NCBI RefSeq assembly: GCF_018320785.1
Contig: NC_054875.1
Location: 30,137,157 to 30,201,156 of the forward strand
Reading direction: 5' to 3'
Length of the DNA stretch: 64,000 nt
From: Cheilinus undulatus
Lineage: Eukaryota > Chordata > Actinopteri > Labriformes > Labridae
Part shown: positions 25,101 to 47,779 of the stretch, piece by piece
Numbering within the stretch: position 1 is the stretch's first letter
Layout: each line of letters opens with the position of its first letter
Notes under the pieces: model-generated
What the model was told of the DNA's origin: nothing
What the model saw: the letters and a program-made list of their open reading frames with translations, nothing else
Databases searched by the model: none
Translations under genes and position numbers: made by a program

Positions 25101-25967
25101 CACTGTATTCTTTTTCTTTTAGCCCGTTAGTTGAGATCCAGATGTTCTCTTTGTGTTGCGTGCTATCGGTTGATTTATGCTGAAAAAACCTACAAGCTGT
25201 GACGGTTGACATTATTAGAGTACTTGGCTGGGGCAATGTGATAAACAAGTTAGTTACCAGGAGGACAGATCTATAAGACCTTTCCCCGGTATTGTTATGG
25301 TAGACGGGATGACCGGTAGTGAATAAACATGTCCAGTCAAATCGCTTGGTAGGAATAAACTGTTGTATACTTTGACTTTTTGCATTGAACATTGTGAAAA
25401 TCTGTTTTTCGAATAAATGCCACCGTTTTGACTAACACCAGACACATGGTGAGGAGAAAACACATCAGTCTTACCCCTGAAATAAACTTCTTTCCACCCT
25501 TTTCATTTTCTCCCTGTGGTCTTGTCTTTGCTTTTCTCTTCTTTTTCTCCGTCCGCTGCTGGGACTTTTCCCTCGGTTCCCCGTCTTTCACAACTTTATT
25601 TCCATCTTTTCCTTCCTCCTGCGGCTCCTGCCAGTAACGAGCTGGAGGCTGTTTTTTCGGCTAAAACAGAAACGACATAAAAGAAAAGACAGTTATTTCT
25701 TATGTATTTATTTCTTCCCAGGGAACAGTTAAACATGCTTTATATGGGCACTGTTTAAGTTAGCTGTAAGATGCTAGTGGACTACTAGCAAAAGCGACTC
25801 TTCGTCACACAGCTGGAGAAAAAACCACGTACGTCTTTGCCATCTTAATAAACTGACCGTTTGATCAAGTCACAGTAACGTCCTCAAATTTAGGATTTGT
25901 TTGTATTTACCTTCTTGTTTTGACCCACGTGTGGGGTTTCCACCGGTGCATCGTCGGGGGACGCCAT
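10184..25967 (-). CDS. wdr46: WD repeat-containing protein 46 (BING4), 14 coding exons
   Basis: Exons on the minus strand: 25911-25967 (start ATG), 25475-25660, 23221-23301, 23015-23127, 22791-22878, 22189-22250, 19918-20022, 19668-19818, 19164-19399, 16673-16826, 15712-15859, 14275-14465, 10728-10841, 10184-10303 (stop). All have GT/AG borders and join in phase into 602 codons including stop; human WDR46 has 610 residues. The lysine-rich N-terminus includes [12 protein letters not shown] near residue 82. A WD-repeat propeller follows, with [33 protein letters not shown] and [15 protein letters not shown]. The BING4 C-terminal domain ([20 protein letters not shown], then EPNFDG) spans about 411-490, and the end is basic (SALDRFKK). 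WDR46, the homologue of yeast Utp7, is a nucleolar scaffold of the small-subunit processome needed for 18S rRNA maturation. The gene looks functional; introns carry several transposons. Confidence 0.96.
11529..11658. repeat. Two-copy tandem repeat, unit about 63 bp
   Basis: ATGCAAACTTTGGCTACCAG followed by CTAC occurs at about 11536 and again at about 11599. Each copy continues into a related CAGTTTATCCAAAC / AAGTTTATCTAAAC end. It lies in a wdr46 intron. Confidence 0.7.
12505..12636 (+). mobile_element. LINE-type 3' tail with A/T-rich end
   Basis: GCCATTCTTGGCCAAGTCCC, a glutamate/lysine-like AAAAAGAGAT segment, then GCCTGGCTAAATAAAGGTTA and a (AAATAA)n tail match a 3' tail I know from many teleost non-LTR retrotransposons. 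Only the 3' end is present. The rest of this intron (10842-14274) has a short inverted pair TGTGAAGCACTTTT / AAAAGTGCTTCACA near 12870-12911 and nothing else I recognise. Confidence 0.5.
14687..15010. mobile_element. Foldback MITE with long, nearly identical inverted arms
   Basis: The left arm (about 14687-14771) and right arm (about 14927-15010) are reverse complements over about 84 bases with only a handful of mismatches. For example TCATCAAATACACAATCCA pairs with TGGATTGTGTATTTGATGA. Weaker pairing (AACATTACGA / TCGTAATGTT) continues inward. The roughly 155-base centre has no coding content. It is a non-autonomous DNA element in a wdr46 intron; the near identity of the arms suggests it is fairly young. 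Superfamily not determined. Confidence 0.85.
16827..18020. other. wdr46 intron, first part, nothing recognised
   Basis: AT-rich intronic sequence. The neighbouring introns at 15860-16672 and 14466-14686 likewise show nothing I can name. Confidence 0.4.
18040..18640. mobile_element. GC-richer insertion in wdr46 intron, probable non-autonomous DNA element carrying a small ORF
   Basis: Between AT-rich flanks lies about 600 bases with several CpG and CRE-like sites (GTGACGTAAACAAAC near 18206; TACGTCACGTG near 18442) and CCAAT-type motifs facing each other (ACCAATCAGCA near 18160; CTGATTGGCC near 18465). Both ends carry related CAGATGG and AATCCCTCT motifs. It looks like a transposon-derived promoter and first exon rather than wdr46 sequence. 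Superfamily not determined. Confidence 0.45.
18243..18389 (+). CDS. 48-codon ORF inside the intronic element, likely transposon leader exon
   Basis: ATG to stop encodes 48 residues beginning [13 protein letters not shown] and including [20 protein letters not shown]. The acidic, leucine-rich composition looks protein-like. From memory it resembles the N-terminus of helicase-like ORFs in teleost repeats, but I cannot confirm this. It sits directly downstream of the CpG/CRE-containing segment and antisense to wdr46. It is probably a captured or residual first exon, not a host gene. Confidence 0.3.
   Translation: MVEELGVDAAKAPVLSELDDISLLEEEQRTALSCFLFKNNKSQVLTCL
20023..22188. other. AT-rich wdr46 intron with imperfect hairpin
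   Basis: No coding content. From about 21180 to 22100 the sequence is very AT-rich. Within it, about 21365-21450 folds back: CTTCAATACA / TGTATTGAAG is perfect around a 5-base loop (21391-21415), with weaker pairing outward (TTTCAAATATAGTAT versus ATACTGTTTGAAA). This is possibly a decayed MITE. Confidence 0.5.
23501..25107 (+). mobile_element. Tc1/mariner-like transposon, degenerate, in wdr46 intron
   Basis: Inverted ends are recognisable: GTGCCATGCAAAAGG near 23508 and CTTTTTCACAGCACTGTA near 25090-25107. The transposase starts at 23895 with a Tc1-type helix-turn-helix ([20 protein letters not shown], then YKAISKALG). Later fragments include [11 protein letters not shown] (near 24350) and [16 protein letters not shown] (near 24690), the second and third acidic positions of the DD(E/D) catalytic core. 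Stops and frame changes interrupt the frame, so it is inactive. An (AAAC)n/poly-A tract lies inside it at about 24599-24655. Confidence 0.85.
24599..24655. repeat. (AAAC)n and poly-A microsatellite
   Basis: Runs of ACAAACAAACAAACA followed by about 20 A's, within the Tc1 remnant. Confidence 0.9.
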
Positions 25968-27720
25968 CTTTGTTGTATACGTTTTTCACTTCCTCTGACG
26001 TCACTTCTGGAACGTTATGTGGAAATTTATTTAATATTTTGTCCGTGAAACTATTTCAGATCATTTATATCAAATTTCACTTTGATAATTGATCGACATA
26101 AAGTAAATAAATAAATAAACGAATAACTACATACATCAGCGTAAAAATATTAATTATACTGAAGTATTGTAAGTCTGTCTTAGATTATAAGCCTGTTTTT
26201 TTAAATTAATATGTTTGATTCAAAAATTAAGTTATTTACTTGATTTTCATCACTACAATTTTAAAACTTCCAGTTATTTCTTGTTGTGTTGTCCATGGAT
26301 TCATTTATCCAATTTATACTCTTCTTTACTGATTTACACTAGTTTGTCTTTTAAGTTTGTTTAATTGATCACAAAATAATCAATACAATGTGTTCAAAAA
26401 TGTATTCATCAAAACTATTACCTGTTTAGCTGCTCCACTGCACAAAGGAAAAAATAATAATAAAGATGCCTTTTTTTTTGTTTGTTTTATGAAAAATTGA
26501 TTTAGTAATATTTGGATCCTTCCCCTAAAGTCTGATAGGATCATTGGATGCAAATATGATTTTAAGTATCCAGCAAAAGCATTTCCCAAAATGTGTCTCC
26601 AGCTTTTTGGGGTAGTTATTTGTTATTTTCAGCTTTTAAATTACTTAAATCATAGTAAATTAGTAAATAAATAAATGAAACTATGTGTAGTTCCTTTGAA
26701 CTTGCGATTTGAAAATGCAATCTACATTTAAACCCTTGGCACTGTGAGATTGCAAATATTGAAAAAAAATTCTCACCGTTTTGTAACCTCTCTCTCTCTC
26801 TCTCTCTCTGTTACACAATGGCCTCAAAAATTTATTAAAATAAAACCATGTGAGGTTTTTGGGGAAAACCACCCCGTGGTGAAACTACTTTCAAATTTTG
26901 ACTTCAAAAACCATGTGGCTAATGAGTCACAAGAAAGGACTTCCTTGGAAGAAGGTTGAATTTAATCTCTTTAGTTTATTAAAATGTTCCTTTGTGTGAA
27001 AAATTAATCTCAAAATGTTAGTTAAATGTAATGATGGAAAAATGTACCATACTACACTCTGATAAGATCTGAAAACTTATGAAGCTGAAAAATAGAAATC
27101 CTGGGAAAAATGTAATAAATACACATAACAAACAAACAAGCAAATAAGAAACATCAAATTTCTTACTCCACTGGCATAAGCACAATGTAGTCAGTTTTTA
27201 CCCGTTAGTGTTCCTAATGCAAAATAAAAATCCAACAGATCAAGGCCCAAACACGAAAGCTCGAATCAAAGTTTTTTGAAAATAATCTACATGGTATTAG
27301 GCCTTTCACAAAGAATCCGTTGGCGTTGGGCCATTTAACAATATCAGTGCCCATCAATGTTCTCTGAGTGCAAATGCACAGTCTGGTATCATGCAGGCTG
27401 TTACCCTATACCCAGTGGATCACTTGCATTACAGTTGTTGGTAAACAGAGGGTAAGCATTGAAAGCCATGCCAGCTAAAAGGTTACAGTAATGCTGCAGA
27501 CTTTTGCACAAATATGGCCATGCAAGCATCTGCAGCTTGTTCTTTGCAGACTCTTCGTATGTGAAGTATGCGTATGTGTTCAACTGTTGCAAAAACACTC
27601 ATAGGCTCCAATTTCCAGTTTATCAAACTAACTTGAAGACTAACAAGGAATGAAAATAAATTGTATTCATTTATGTTAATGAAAGAGTACGACATAACTT
27701 GGGTTGGATGACTCTGCACC
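25968..27720. other. Intergenic region between wdr46 and the SULT cluster, first part
   Basis: AT-rich; holds the presumed wdr46 promoter near 25970-26010 and a (CT)n microsatellite at about 26787-26810. No prefoldin 6 gene, the mammalian neighbour of WDR46, was recognised here. Confidence 0.4.
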
Positions 27721-27729
27721 AGAGACAAT

Positions 27730-28010
27730 GATGGGTCAGTGATGACTCACACTGGCGATATAGCCTCACATCTAGTCATCTTTAAACCATTTCTGTGTAG
27801 CTTTCACTGTACACTTCAGGTCATTGTCTTGCTGGGAAATAAATCTTCTCCCATGCCTTAGCTCTCTTGCAGACTGAATAAGATTTTCTGCCAGGATTTG
27901 CTGCATTCATTTTACCCTATACCTTGACAAGTCTTCCAGGGCTGGCTGCTGAGAAGCATCTCCACAGGATGATGCTGCCACCACCATATTTTAATCAAGC
28001 CAAATAACAT
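27730..28010 (-). mobile_element. Tc1-like transposase remnant
   Basis: On the minus strand the block reads as a Tc1 transposase middle: YGGGSIILWRCFSAASPGRL, then an ARELRHGRRF-like stretch and a QQDND catalytic-aspartate region. It is heavily degenerate, with no ends recognised. Confidence 0.65.
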
Positions 28011-28302
28011 ATTGACCATGATTGATTTATAACATAAAAAGGGTAAAATATCCAATGGGGTGATTTTTTTTATAGCAATGTATCTTAAACTTTGTGTAAT
28101 TGAGTGGTCTAATGATAATCTAATGCACCCCTATACCTCATGCAGTGCTACTGCAACCTACAAGCACATATACTTTGGATTGGTAGATATTGAGGAACCT
28201 TCATTTCTTAGCTCATCACAGCTCTGCCTAGTTGAATTGGAACTGTTTCAAAATCTTATGAAACTGATGAAAACTGTTGTGCGCTTTGTTTTCAAAGTTT
28301 TT

Positions 28303-29303
28303 TACAAATGAAAATCTAAAAAGTGTTGTGTGCAAAAGTATACAGCCCCCTGGAGTGGATACTTTTTAGAGCCACCTTTAGCTGCAAGTCTTTTGGGGTA
28401 TGTCTCCACCAACTTTTCACATCTAGAGACTGAAATTTTTGCCCATTCCTCTTTGCAAAATAGCTCAAGCTCAGTCAGATTTGATGGAGAGCAATTTTCA
28501 AGTCTCACCACAGACTGGGCTAGTCTAACACATGAATGTGCTTCAATCTAAACCATTCCATTGTAGCTCTGGCTGTATGTTTAGGGTCGTTGTCCTGCAA
28601 GAAGGTGAACCTTCGCCCAAGTCTCAAGTCTTTTGCTGATTCTAACAGGTTTTCCTCCAAGATTGCCCTGTATTTGGTTCTATCCATCTTACCATCAACT
28701 CTGACCGTCTTCCCTGTCCCGGCTGAAGAAAAGCATCCTCACAGCATGATGCTGCCACCCCCGTGTATCATGGTAGGGATGGTGTGTTCAGGGTGATGCT
28801 CGATGTTAAAAGCTGTGTTAACAGAGATGTTTAAAGCTTGGGGTATTTTTTAATAACCTAACCCTGCTTTAAACATCTCTACCAGTTTATCCCTGACCTG
28901 TGTGGTGTGTTCCTTGGTCTTTATGGTGCTGTTTGTTCACTGATGTTCTCTAACATACCTTTGAGTCCTTCAAAGAACAGCTGTATTTATACTGAGATTA
29001 AATTACACACAGGAGGACTCTATTTACTAATAAGGTGACTTCTGAAGGCAATTGGTTGCACTGGATTTTATCCATGGGTATCAGACTCTAGATGGCTGAA
29101 TACTTTTGCACACAACACTTTTCAGATTTTCATTTGTAAAAAATTTTGAAAGCCATGTATAATTTTCTTTCCACTTCACAATTATGTGCCACTTTGTGTT
29201 CATGTTACACAAAATCCCAACAGAATATATTTATGTTTGTTGTTGTAATGTGCAGAAATGTGGAAAAGTTCAAGGGGTGTGAATACTTTTGCAAGCCACT
29301 GTA
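28303..29303 (-). mobile_element. Internally deleted Tc1-like transposon
   Basis: Inverted ends pair over about 40 bases: AAAGTGTTGTGTGCAAAAGT near 28321 with ACTTTTGCACACAACACTTT near 29102. On the minus strand, a leader with TKEHTTQVRDKLVEMFKAGL is joined directly to [20 protein letters not shown], then FLQDNDPKHTA and the C-terminal NLTELELFCKEEWAKI. The central part of the transposase is missing, so this is a deletion derivative that could only have moved with help from an intact relative. Confidence 0.8.
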
Positions 29304-30500
29304 TCAGCCAACGTGCTAGGCTGGTACAAACTTCGAAGTGAATTCAATCACTACATGCAAAGGAGAGCATAGTTAATATATACTTAAAATTGCATCAATT
29401 CCAGTCATTTACACTGTTGCTGTTCAATTCTTCTTTAGTTTGCACTCCTAAATGGTAGTTCATCAAACAGGTAGTTGATGAACTACCTGTTGTTGTGCCT
29501 GTGCTCAAGAGACTGTACTCATATAACCTCAGAGAGGCTGAAGGTAGCTCGAGTGAGATTATGAATTGCCAGTAAAGAGTTTCCTGTCCAATTACTCCTG
29601 CTGTAAATCTCATAGACTGTAAATCTTTTTTTATGATGAACTAACATGCTGATAACCTATAACCAGTCTTTCAGGATGCTCTCAATCATGCATGGAGGCA
29701 CACTGTTTGCATTAATGAGTATGGCGGTGTCTATGGGGGTCATTTTGGGACAAAAGTGTTTGAGGCTGAGAGATGAAAAATCCTTGTGAACCTACCGAAG
29801 AAAATCTAAAAGGGCTCTAAAATGATTGATCTGAACTGATCAGCTCTTTTGTTGTCACTTCAGTTCCTAGGTGAATATTAAGTGGATACTTCAAGGTTGC
29901 AACATATTCACATTTGTTTCCTCTGGGCCTTTGGGTTGACTTCCTTTGGTAAATGCATGCATAAAAAACACACACACATATGCTCACACTCGAACTCTGT
30001 GCAAAAGCACTTTCTGGAAATTGACCAAGAGTTTTAATCTGCAAGAGTGGTGCTTCATTCTGATACTACAGACCTAATGTTGCTTAGTTCAACAGAATAC
30101 AGATTTAAATGTATTTTTGAACTTAAAAAAATGTAGCTTGCTGTCAGCGAGAAAAAGAAAGAATGCCAGATGGCTTTTGTTAAAACCATGAATGCCTCAG
30201 ATGCTTCTCAAAGGGTGGGCAGTGTTTAAACAATCACACGAAATGTGTAACAGACACAAGATGTCTAAGGAAGACTATTTTAATTCTGAAGAGCAAACAA
30301 ATCAGGGTGTGAAAAAAACTTTAACTAAGAATTATAAGATGATGCAAACACTTAGTAAAACCTAAATGTTTTTCTAACTTATTGGAGCAAGCCCCAGTAT
30401 GTCAGTGTAAACTGGCCAGAGTTAAAGGGAAAGTGGCTTTTGAGCGACACTCCAAAAGGACGGGGAGGAGCTGGACTTTCATATCACATGTGTAATTGAG
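29304..30500. other. Intergenic region upstream of SULT gene A
   Basis: No gene recognised. At 29454-29493 two overlapping inverted repeats occur (GTAGTTCATCAA/TTGATGAACTAC and AACAGGTAGTT/AACTACCTGTT). The last 150 bases probably hold the promoter of gene A (inference). Confidence 0.4.
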
Positions 30501-30623
30501 CCAGCAGTAACAGTGCACACAGAGTTATGTAAGGAGGCAGGAGAGAAAGGAGGGTCGCTTTTCCTAGAAAAGTGCAAGTGAAGACAAGAACAGTGCCAGC
30601 AGAAACACAACGGAGGAACAAGG

Positions 30624-34111
<3,488 letters not shown>

Positions 34112-35005
34112 AACCAGCTCTGAACAAGCTGTGTTCATGTGGAGACATATGACTGATGGACATGTTACATTACTTTAATAAAAGAAAATATAAATAAAAT
34201 AGAAAATATATGTAAAGTCACCTCATATGTGATAGTAGGCAAGCAAAGTATATCATTTTATAATAAGCCTTGTGTTAGCTTGCATGTGTTTCATTAGAGA
34301 CAAGCTGTAGTAGTCTTTTTTAATCTTTTATACTGACACTCTTGAAATCAGTCTGAATAAAAAATAGAGCTCATTCATCTCTATGTTATGGTTTTCAGTC
34401 TTTTCTTAGACCTTTTACATCAAAGTGGTTAGACTATGATGCATTTAAGTTAAAATCACTTTTCACTAGATATATAATTCCCTGCTTAGCATATGGCTAT
34501 CTGGCGACAGATTATTGTGTTCATAAATGAATCATGCAGGCAAAATTCTTAATTTAAATGCTCTTTCTATGCTGCACAAAATGTGACAGTATTAAGAGGA
34601 ATAAATCTTTAAATCTGACCATACATGAACAATCATCTTGCCACTTTTTTGTCTTTAATCAAGATTTTTTTTTTTAAGATTATTATCTGTCATTTGTTGA
34701 GAGTTCAGTTGCCCTGGTTCACCCCCATAATGCAGAACTCTACCCCCCAACCCCTGTTTCCAAGTCTAGCAGAGACCAGACCCAGTGCTCAGCAAGGCCA
34801 ACTTCCACGGCATACTGGTTTTGAAACTCTGTTAATCTAAAACTGATCTCCACATGGTGTAATTACTAAAAATTAAACCATGTGTTTCTGGTTCGAGGAT
34901 GTATTTCTCACAATGAGGGAGAAAGCTGTTAAAAGTGACCCTCTTGGTTCGTGCTGCAAACAAGTCCTGAATGCTTTGTGAGAAGCTTGCATTGTTTTCT
35001 AGTGT

Positions 35006-36089
35006 TATTATATATTTACTAGGTGGCATAGTGGTTCTACGCACACAGCAGGAGCAGAGGGATAGTGCTTTTCCATTGTAACTTTTTGCCGTGCTGATCC
35101 AAACCAAACCATGCTGATTTACTTGTCCATCACCAGTTTGACTCACTCAGTTTAGCCTCACTCAGAATGATCCTGCTCTGTAGCAGGGTCCAAGCTCTTC
35201 TGCCCGCCTCCAACCACGCCATGGTGATGTCTCACAGATGTGTTTAAGTAGCAACCGCTGCACCAAACTCTATTATATTTTGAAGAAGAAGAAGAAAAAA
35301 CTTTGAAGTAGAAACAATGGCTAACACTGAATAAAACAACACTTGCAGAAGAGTAGCTATTAAAAGTCATCGACTCAAAATGCTGCGTCATCAGCTCTAG
35401 ACATGCCCTAAAATGGGCTGTGGTTTTGGTCAAACCAATTTTGTTATTAGAAAGCTTGCTTGTGTTAACTTAGTGAATTTTGACTTGTTTAAAGTCATTA
35501 TCAGTGGGAGACAGATCAATTATTCGTTGATTTGTCAATTTGATAACACTATTTTGGTTATCTTTCCATGCCAATCAGTTTGTTAGGCTAAATATGGTGC
35601 CATCTAATTCACTCTTAGGTATCTTTTTCTATATTCATGTTCATCCGCCTTTATGACAGTTGTGGTAAATAATCTTGTCTGTTAAAACTTTGATTAAAAA
35701 CCTGTGGCTACATGAGATTTGAGTTTTACAGGGCTCATCTGACATGTCATAAGAGAAGAGAAATCTAAATGTACACACCTAGCCAGACAATCCATCATTT
35801 AAACAACTAGGAAGGTCACTGGAGCACAGGTCTCTACTCGCAATCTTTTGGTATTGTTTTGATTGAGAACCTCCTAGCAGCAGAATTTAAATACCCTGCA
35901 TTATGGGTGAAATCATAAGACCTTATTTAGTTGTTCATGGTTTACAGCCAAACAGCAGGGAAGCTACTGTAAAAACAGATGATTTTAGATACTTTGTTGG
36001 GTTGCTGAAGCCAAGGGTTTATCCAGGGGGTGACCCAGGGGGACAATGCCCCTGGGTCTGGGCTGTTGCAAGCTTCTCGTATTTTTCTT
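35006..36089. repeat. 1.08-kb block present in one duplicate only
   Basis: Copy 2 has 14 unrelated bases at the matching position (44525-44538). The block contains a (GAA)n tract near 35281-35296 and a segment (about 35060-35160) resembling the ends of teleost non-autonomous DNA elements. No coding content or clear terminal repeats recognised. Confidence 0.6.
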
Positions 36090-36959
36090 TGCATGTTACA
36101 TTTGCTTTTGTGAGTACTGGAGCTGAATTCTTCTTTTAAGTCTTTAAAATTAAACTAAAATGACTTACAGTATATGTTGCTATTCTATTGTGTTACTTTT
36201 AAGGGTTAAAATATGAATATACACAGGAAAATTTAGGAGAGTTATGTTTTTTGGTGTGAGTAAAATATAGCAGAGTTAATTATGCTCTGGATGGAGCCAA
36301 AATCCCCAAAAATATATTCTTAGTTAAAAGAGAGTTGAAGTTGAACAAGAATGTAAAAATTCAGAATCAGTCATCATTTCTGTAAGAGTCATTGCAGCAT
36401 CTTTAACTCTGAAGTTTTTACTCTGAACCTGGATGTGACACTGGAAGCGTTATTTACCACGCCCCGTGTGATGAATGTGTTTAGACCAAATACAGCATCT
36501 GTACTGCATATTGAGACACCACGGTCATGTTGTTATGCATTGTTTTTGTCTTGTTTTGCATTTTTATGCACTTCTTTTGTCAGCCTACCTGAACATAAGA
36601 GTCACAACACTACTGGACTTGTTTCCCTCTTTTCTAATAATCCTTGGTATTACTGGACACTTTTAAAGATTAATTATCAATGTAATCCATTCGTTGCTGC
36701 AGCCCTGTAAAACGTGCTATTTAAAATTTTGTACTGAGTGCCAGAGAGCCATGTAGTCATGCAAACTGACGTAACCCATGTAAAACTATCCACTGCCCTT
36801 GTGTCTACCAAAATGTATGGCTACAGGTGTTTTAAGCCCCTGAAAAAACTACTTCCTGTTTCATGGCGAACAATGCATTGTCGCAACAGCATGCCATAAA
36901 AACACAGTTTTAGAGGGAATTGGGTGATCTAGAAAGAATGGCCCCTGTCTTTGAAGTAA

Positions 36960-37029
36960 AAGCAATTTTCTGCTCAATATTTCAAATCTGCTGATCCAGA
37001 CACAACTCCCAACATACCTGTATGTCAAG
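36960..37029 (+). promoter_or_regulatory. First-exon-like module, copy 1 (no TATA-like box seen)
   Basis: TTTCAAATCTGCTGATCCAG, then ACACAACTCCCAACATACCT and TATGTCAAG followed by GTTAGT, which reads as a 5' splice donor. The same module recurs near 37370-37406, 45425-45478 and 48890-48938, always within the SULT cluster. It is probably a duplicated non-coding first exon. Confidence 0.45.
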
Positions 37030-37249
37030 GTTAGTGTGGAGAAGGTTTTCTAATATTAACAGCGGGGATAATACTAGATTCAAGAAATGTTTTTATTTGA
37101 AATTTGCTACGCTTAAAACTCATTTGTAAGGTGAATATAAGAAATTTTTATCAGCTGGCTTTGTGCACAAATTAATGTTTGACTGTTGACTGTCTTAGAA
37201 GTGCTGCTTTCACGTATGTGTATCAGACAATGTTAATGTTTGACTAGTC

Positions 37250-37406
37250 AGTATCAAGGCTGTTGACAGTCAAATAGCATCAGCATATAAGCACATCTAC
37301 TGAATTCAAGAAGATGCAGAGCAGGATGTCTCAGTGAGTTCACATCAAATGGAATATTTTCAATCTGCTGACCCAGACACAACTCACAACCTACCTGTAT
37401 GTCAAG
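37250..37406 (+). promoter_or_regulatory. Probable promoter and non-coding first exon of SULT gene B
   Basis: A TATA-like box (ATATAA near 37285-37290) lies about 120 bases upstream of a candidate donor, GTCAAG|GTTAGT at 37401-37412. The segment between matches the one upstream of gene D (48790-48938), including GCAGAGCAGGATGTC-like and CACAACTCACAAC motifs. The intron that would follow leads to the coding exon at 38225 and is also similar between B and D. Conservation of box, exon and donor supports use as a 5' UTR exon (inference). Confidence 0.55.
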
Positions 37407-38224
37407 GTTAGTGTGGAGAAGATTCTTTAAACTTGAATATTAACAGCAGAGATAATGTTAGGCCTAACGAAAATGTTAGGCTTTTTTAAATGTGCTACCC
37501 TTAAAACTTGTTTGAAAGATACTTAGCTGATCAAAATAAAAATTTTAAACTATTGCTTTGAGCTTCTTATGTTCAGGGTCATTTTAATCAATGGCTTCTA
37601 CTCTATATAACATGATTATAAATCATTCACATTTTCATTTAACTGGTTTTGTGTTCTTCAACTTACAGTGCTTTAAACAAGCAGACAAACATTTGCTTAT
37701 ATCTCTACTCAAAAACCTGTTTTTCACTCTATCCTATTCAGTCTATGCACGACATTAAAGCTTCATTTATTCAGGATTTTAGGCTTTTTTCCCCTCAACT
37801 TCAAAAATTAGGAACATAATTTTTTGAGTTGTGTTGCACTGAATCTTAACTGATTTTTAAGTCATTCACTAATTTGTAACTCGAGTCCCAACGCTGTCAT
37901 TTGGTGTGGCATGAGTATTGTTTTGTATAAGGAGCATTTACTCTTGTATTTTTTTTTCTACTATTTCTGTGGTACAATTTATTATTCCAATCAATTTTGT
38001 ACAGCATTTCACTCTTCAATGTCATTGTTTGATTAAATAAAAATCAGGCATGGTCATTAATGATTCAATATATCTGAGATTATCTTTTGTTTGTATGAGG
38101 TTTAGCATTTGTCATGATCCCTCGATTCCTCTAACTTGTGTTGTTTTCAGTTTGATACACTGAAAATGTTCAGGTTTTTTGTTCACTTTCTTCGTGCATA
38201 TTCATTAATTTATTATTTCTGTAG

Positions 38225-45539
<7,315 letters not shown>

Positions 45540-45546
45540 GTCTCAG

Positions 45547-46113
<567 letters not shown>

Positions 46114-47770
46114 AAAACAGATGAAAAAGCCATGTGGAGAAATATTTGACTGATGCATTAATGCAAATCAAAATATTTTAGTAGTTTTTAGTGAGATAGC
46201 TGAAGGGTTGGGTTTTCTCTTTACAGAAGGTAAAGGTTAACTCTATAATGTATGAGAGTAGGTATTCTTTTTGTAATCGAGTACTGTATCGATTAGAAAT
46301 ATTTCATACTCAGCATTTTTCAAATGAATAATTTTTGCCTCACTCAAGATGGGTCTCTTAAATGAACTACAGCTTGTCTATCTAAAATAGACATTATTGC
46401 ACATGACACAAGTACATTTTAAAAAGTGCATTTAACTCTTATAAAACTGTATTTGAAGTTTGAGAGGAAAATGAGTCTAATATTTAAATTAAATATTAAC
46501 ATAACTAGATGTGGGGATCTTCTCCCAAGAGATTTTGAGTGCTAACACTTTATTTCTTACATGTTTATCATAACGTTTTCTTTATTTTTTGTAAAGGGCA
46601 CCTATTTCATGAAATTATATAAACATCTGGTACTTTGTGCATGAGTGTAACATTTCTTATTCTGGCAATAAATAAAGCCCTATGTTCACACAGTGGTCTA
46701 ATGATGCCTGAAAGCCCTACTCTTACATTACAGATATGCAGTCTATTTTTCATAGCATGTTTACATTTTATTTTTTTTTACCCACATATCTGCTTGTAAA
46801 TTAACCCACTATAAAAATATGACCTTTTTATCCCATCTGACCTGAAAGGGGAACATATGTAAGGTGTACAGCTGCTTCTATGAGCTCTTGAATCCTGACT
46901 TTTTGATGATGGCTTTTGACCTATAACTGCCTCAGTCACTGTTTGTGGACATTAAGTTTCTGTTTGATTGGTATCTATTATCCATATGCAATCTTCATTA
47001 ATTAATTGGGATGCCAAAGCCTTTTTAAAACACACAGTAACCATGTAGAAAAGGCCACAAAGCTACACTAAAGTTGTAGTTTCTGCTGTTCAATATGCAG
47101 AGATTGCTGTAAGGTTCTCTTAGTGAAGCGGGTGATTGGGGAAAGAGCTCCCCCTGCTGGCTACTAGCAAGTACTATCTGGAAAATGAGCAGTGCAGTGG
47201 AGAGTGCCATGTGGTCAGTGTGCTCTGGATGAACTCCATCAGAAATTCTCTGTGTGAATGAAAACAGTAAGTACTCATATGCTGTGATAAATGTGATATT
47301 GAGAGCTCTGTTGTGTAATTCTATGCTTGCTAACATTGTTTGGTGATGCATTAGCTGCATGCTTGTTAGCCAACATTGCAGCACAGGTACACTCATAGTT
47401 TCCTCAGTTTGCATGATTTGATTTTATGTACATAAGCTCTTGCTTTATCTTAGCTCTTTGTATATTATTTATGTAGAGGTGAGATAATGCATACTTACAC
47501 ATGGTTTCATGAAGTTACATTTGTTATGTTATATACAACCAAATCTAAATGCTCCTTATTGTCTACTTTGGAATATTCTGCCCGTAAGCACTGTTTTGAC
47601 ACCCTGAGTGAATCCAGTGAAAATATCCTCCAACCACTGTCCAAACAGAACCAATTGTTATTCATCCATTACATAAAATTGTCTTCCAGATCAAATGGCA
47701 AGTTCGCCTCCTCCCAGAAAATCATGCCTTGCTCAAGTTTGTTCAGTGAGATGCCAGCAAAGGAAAGCCT
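46114..47770. other. 3' flank of orphan exons and intergenic sequence
   Basis: The presumed 3' UTR runs to about 46690. Beyond it the sequence is AT-rich. A minus-strand frame at 47025-47414 shows no family match; around 47140 it has a CCCCCTGCTGGCTACTAG motif common in teleost repeats. Confidence 0.35.
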
Positions 47771-47779
47771 CCTGCAGTG

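Noticed and set aside
26000-30500. pfdn6 expected next to wdr46 by mammalian synteny
   Set aside because: No prefoldin-like exon was recognised on either strand; only Tc1 remnants and AT-rich sequence were seen.
47025-47414. 129-codon minus-strand frame
   Set aside because: No motif, no splice context and repeat-like surroundings; not supported as a gene.
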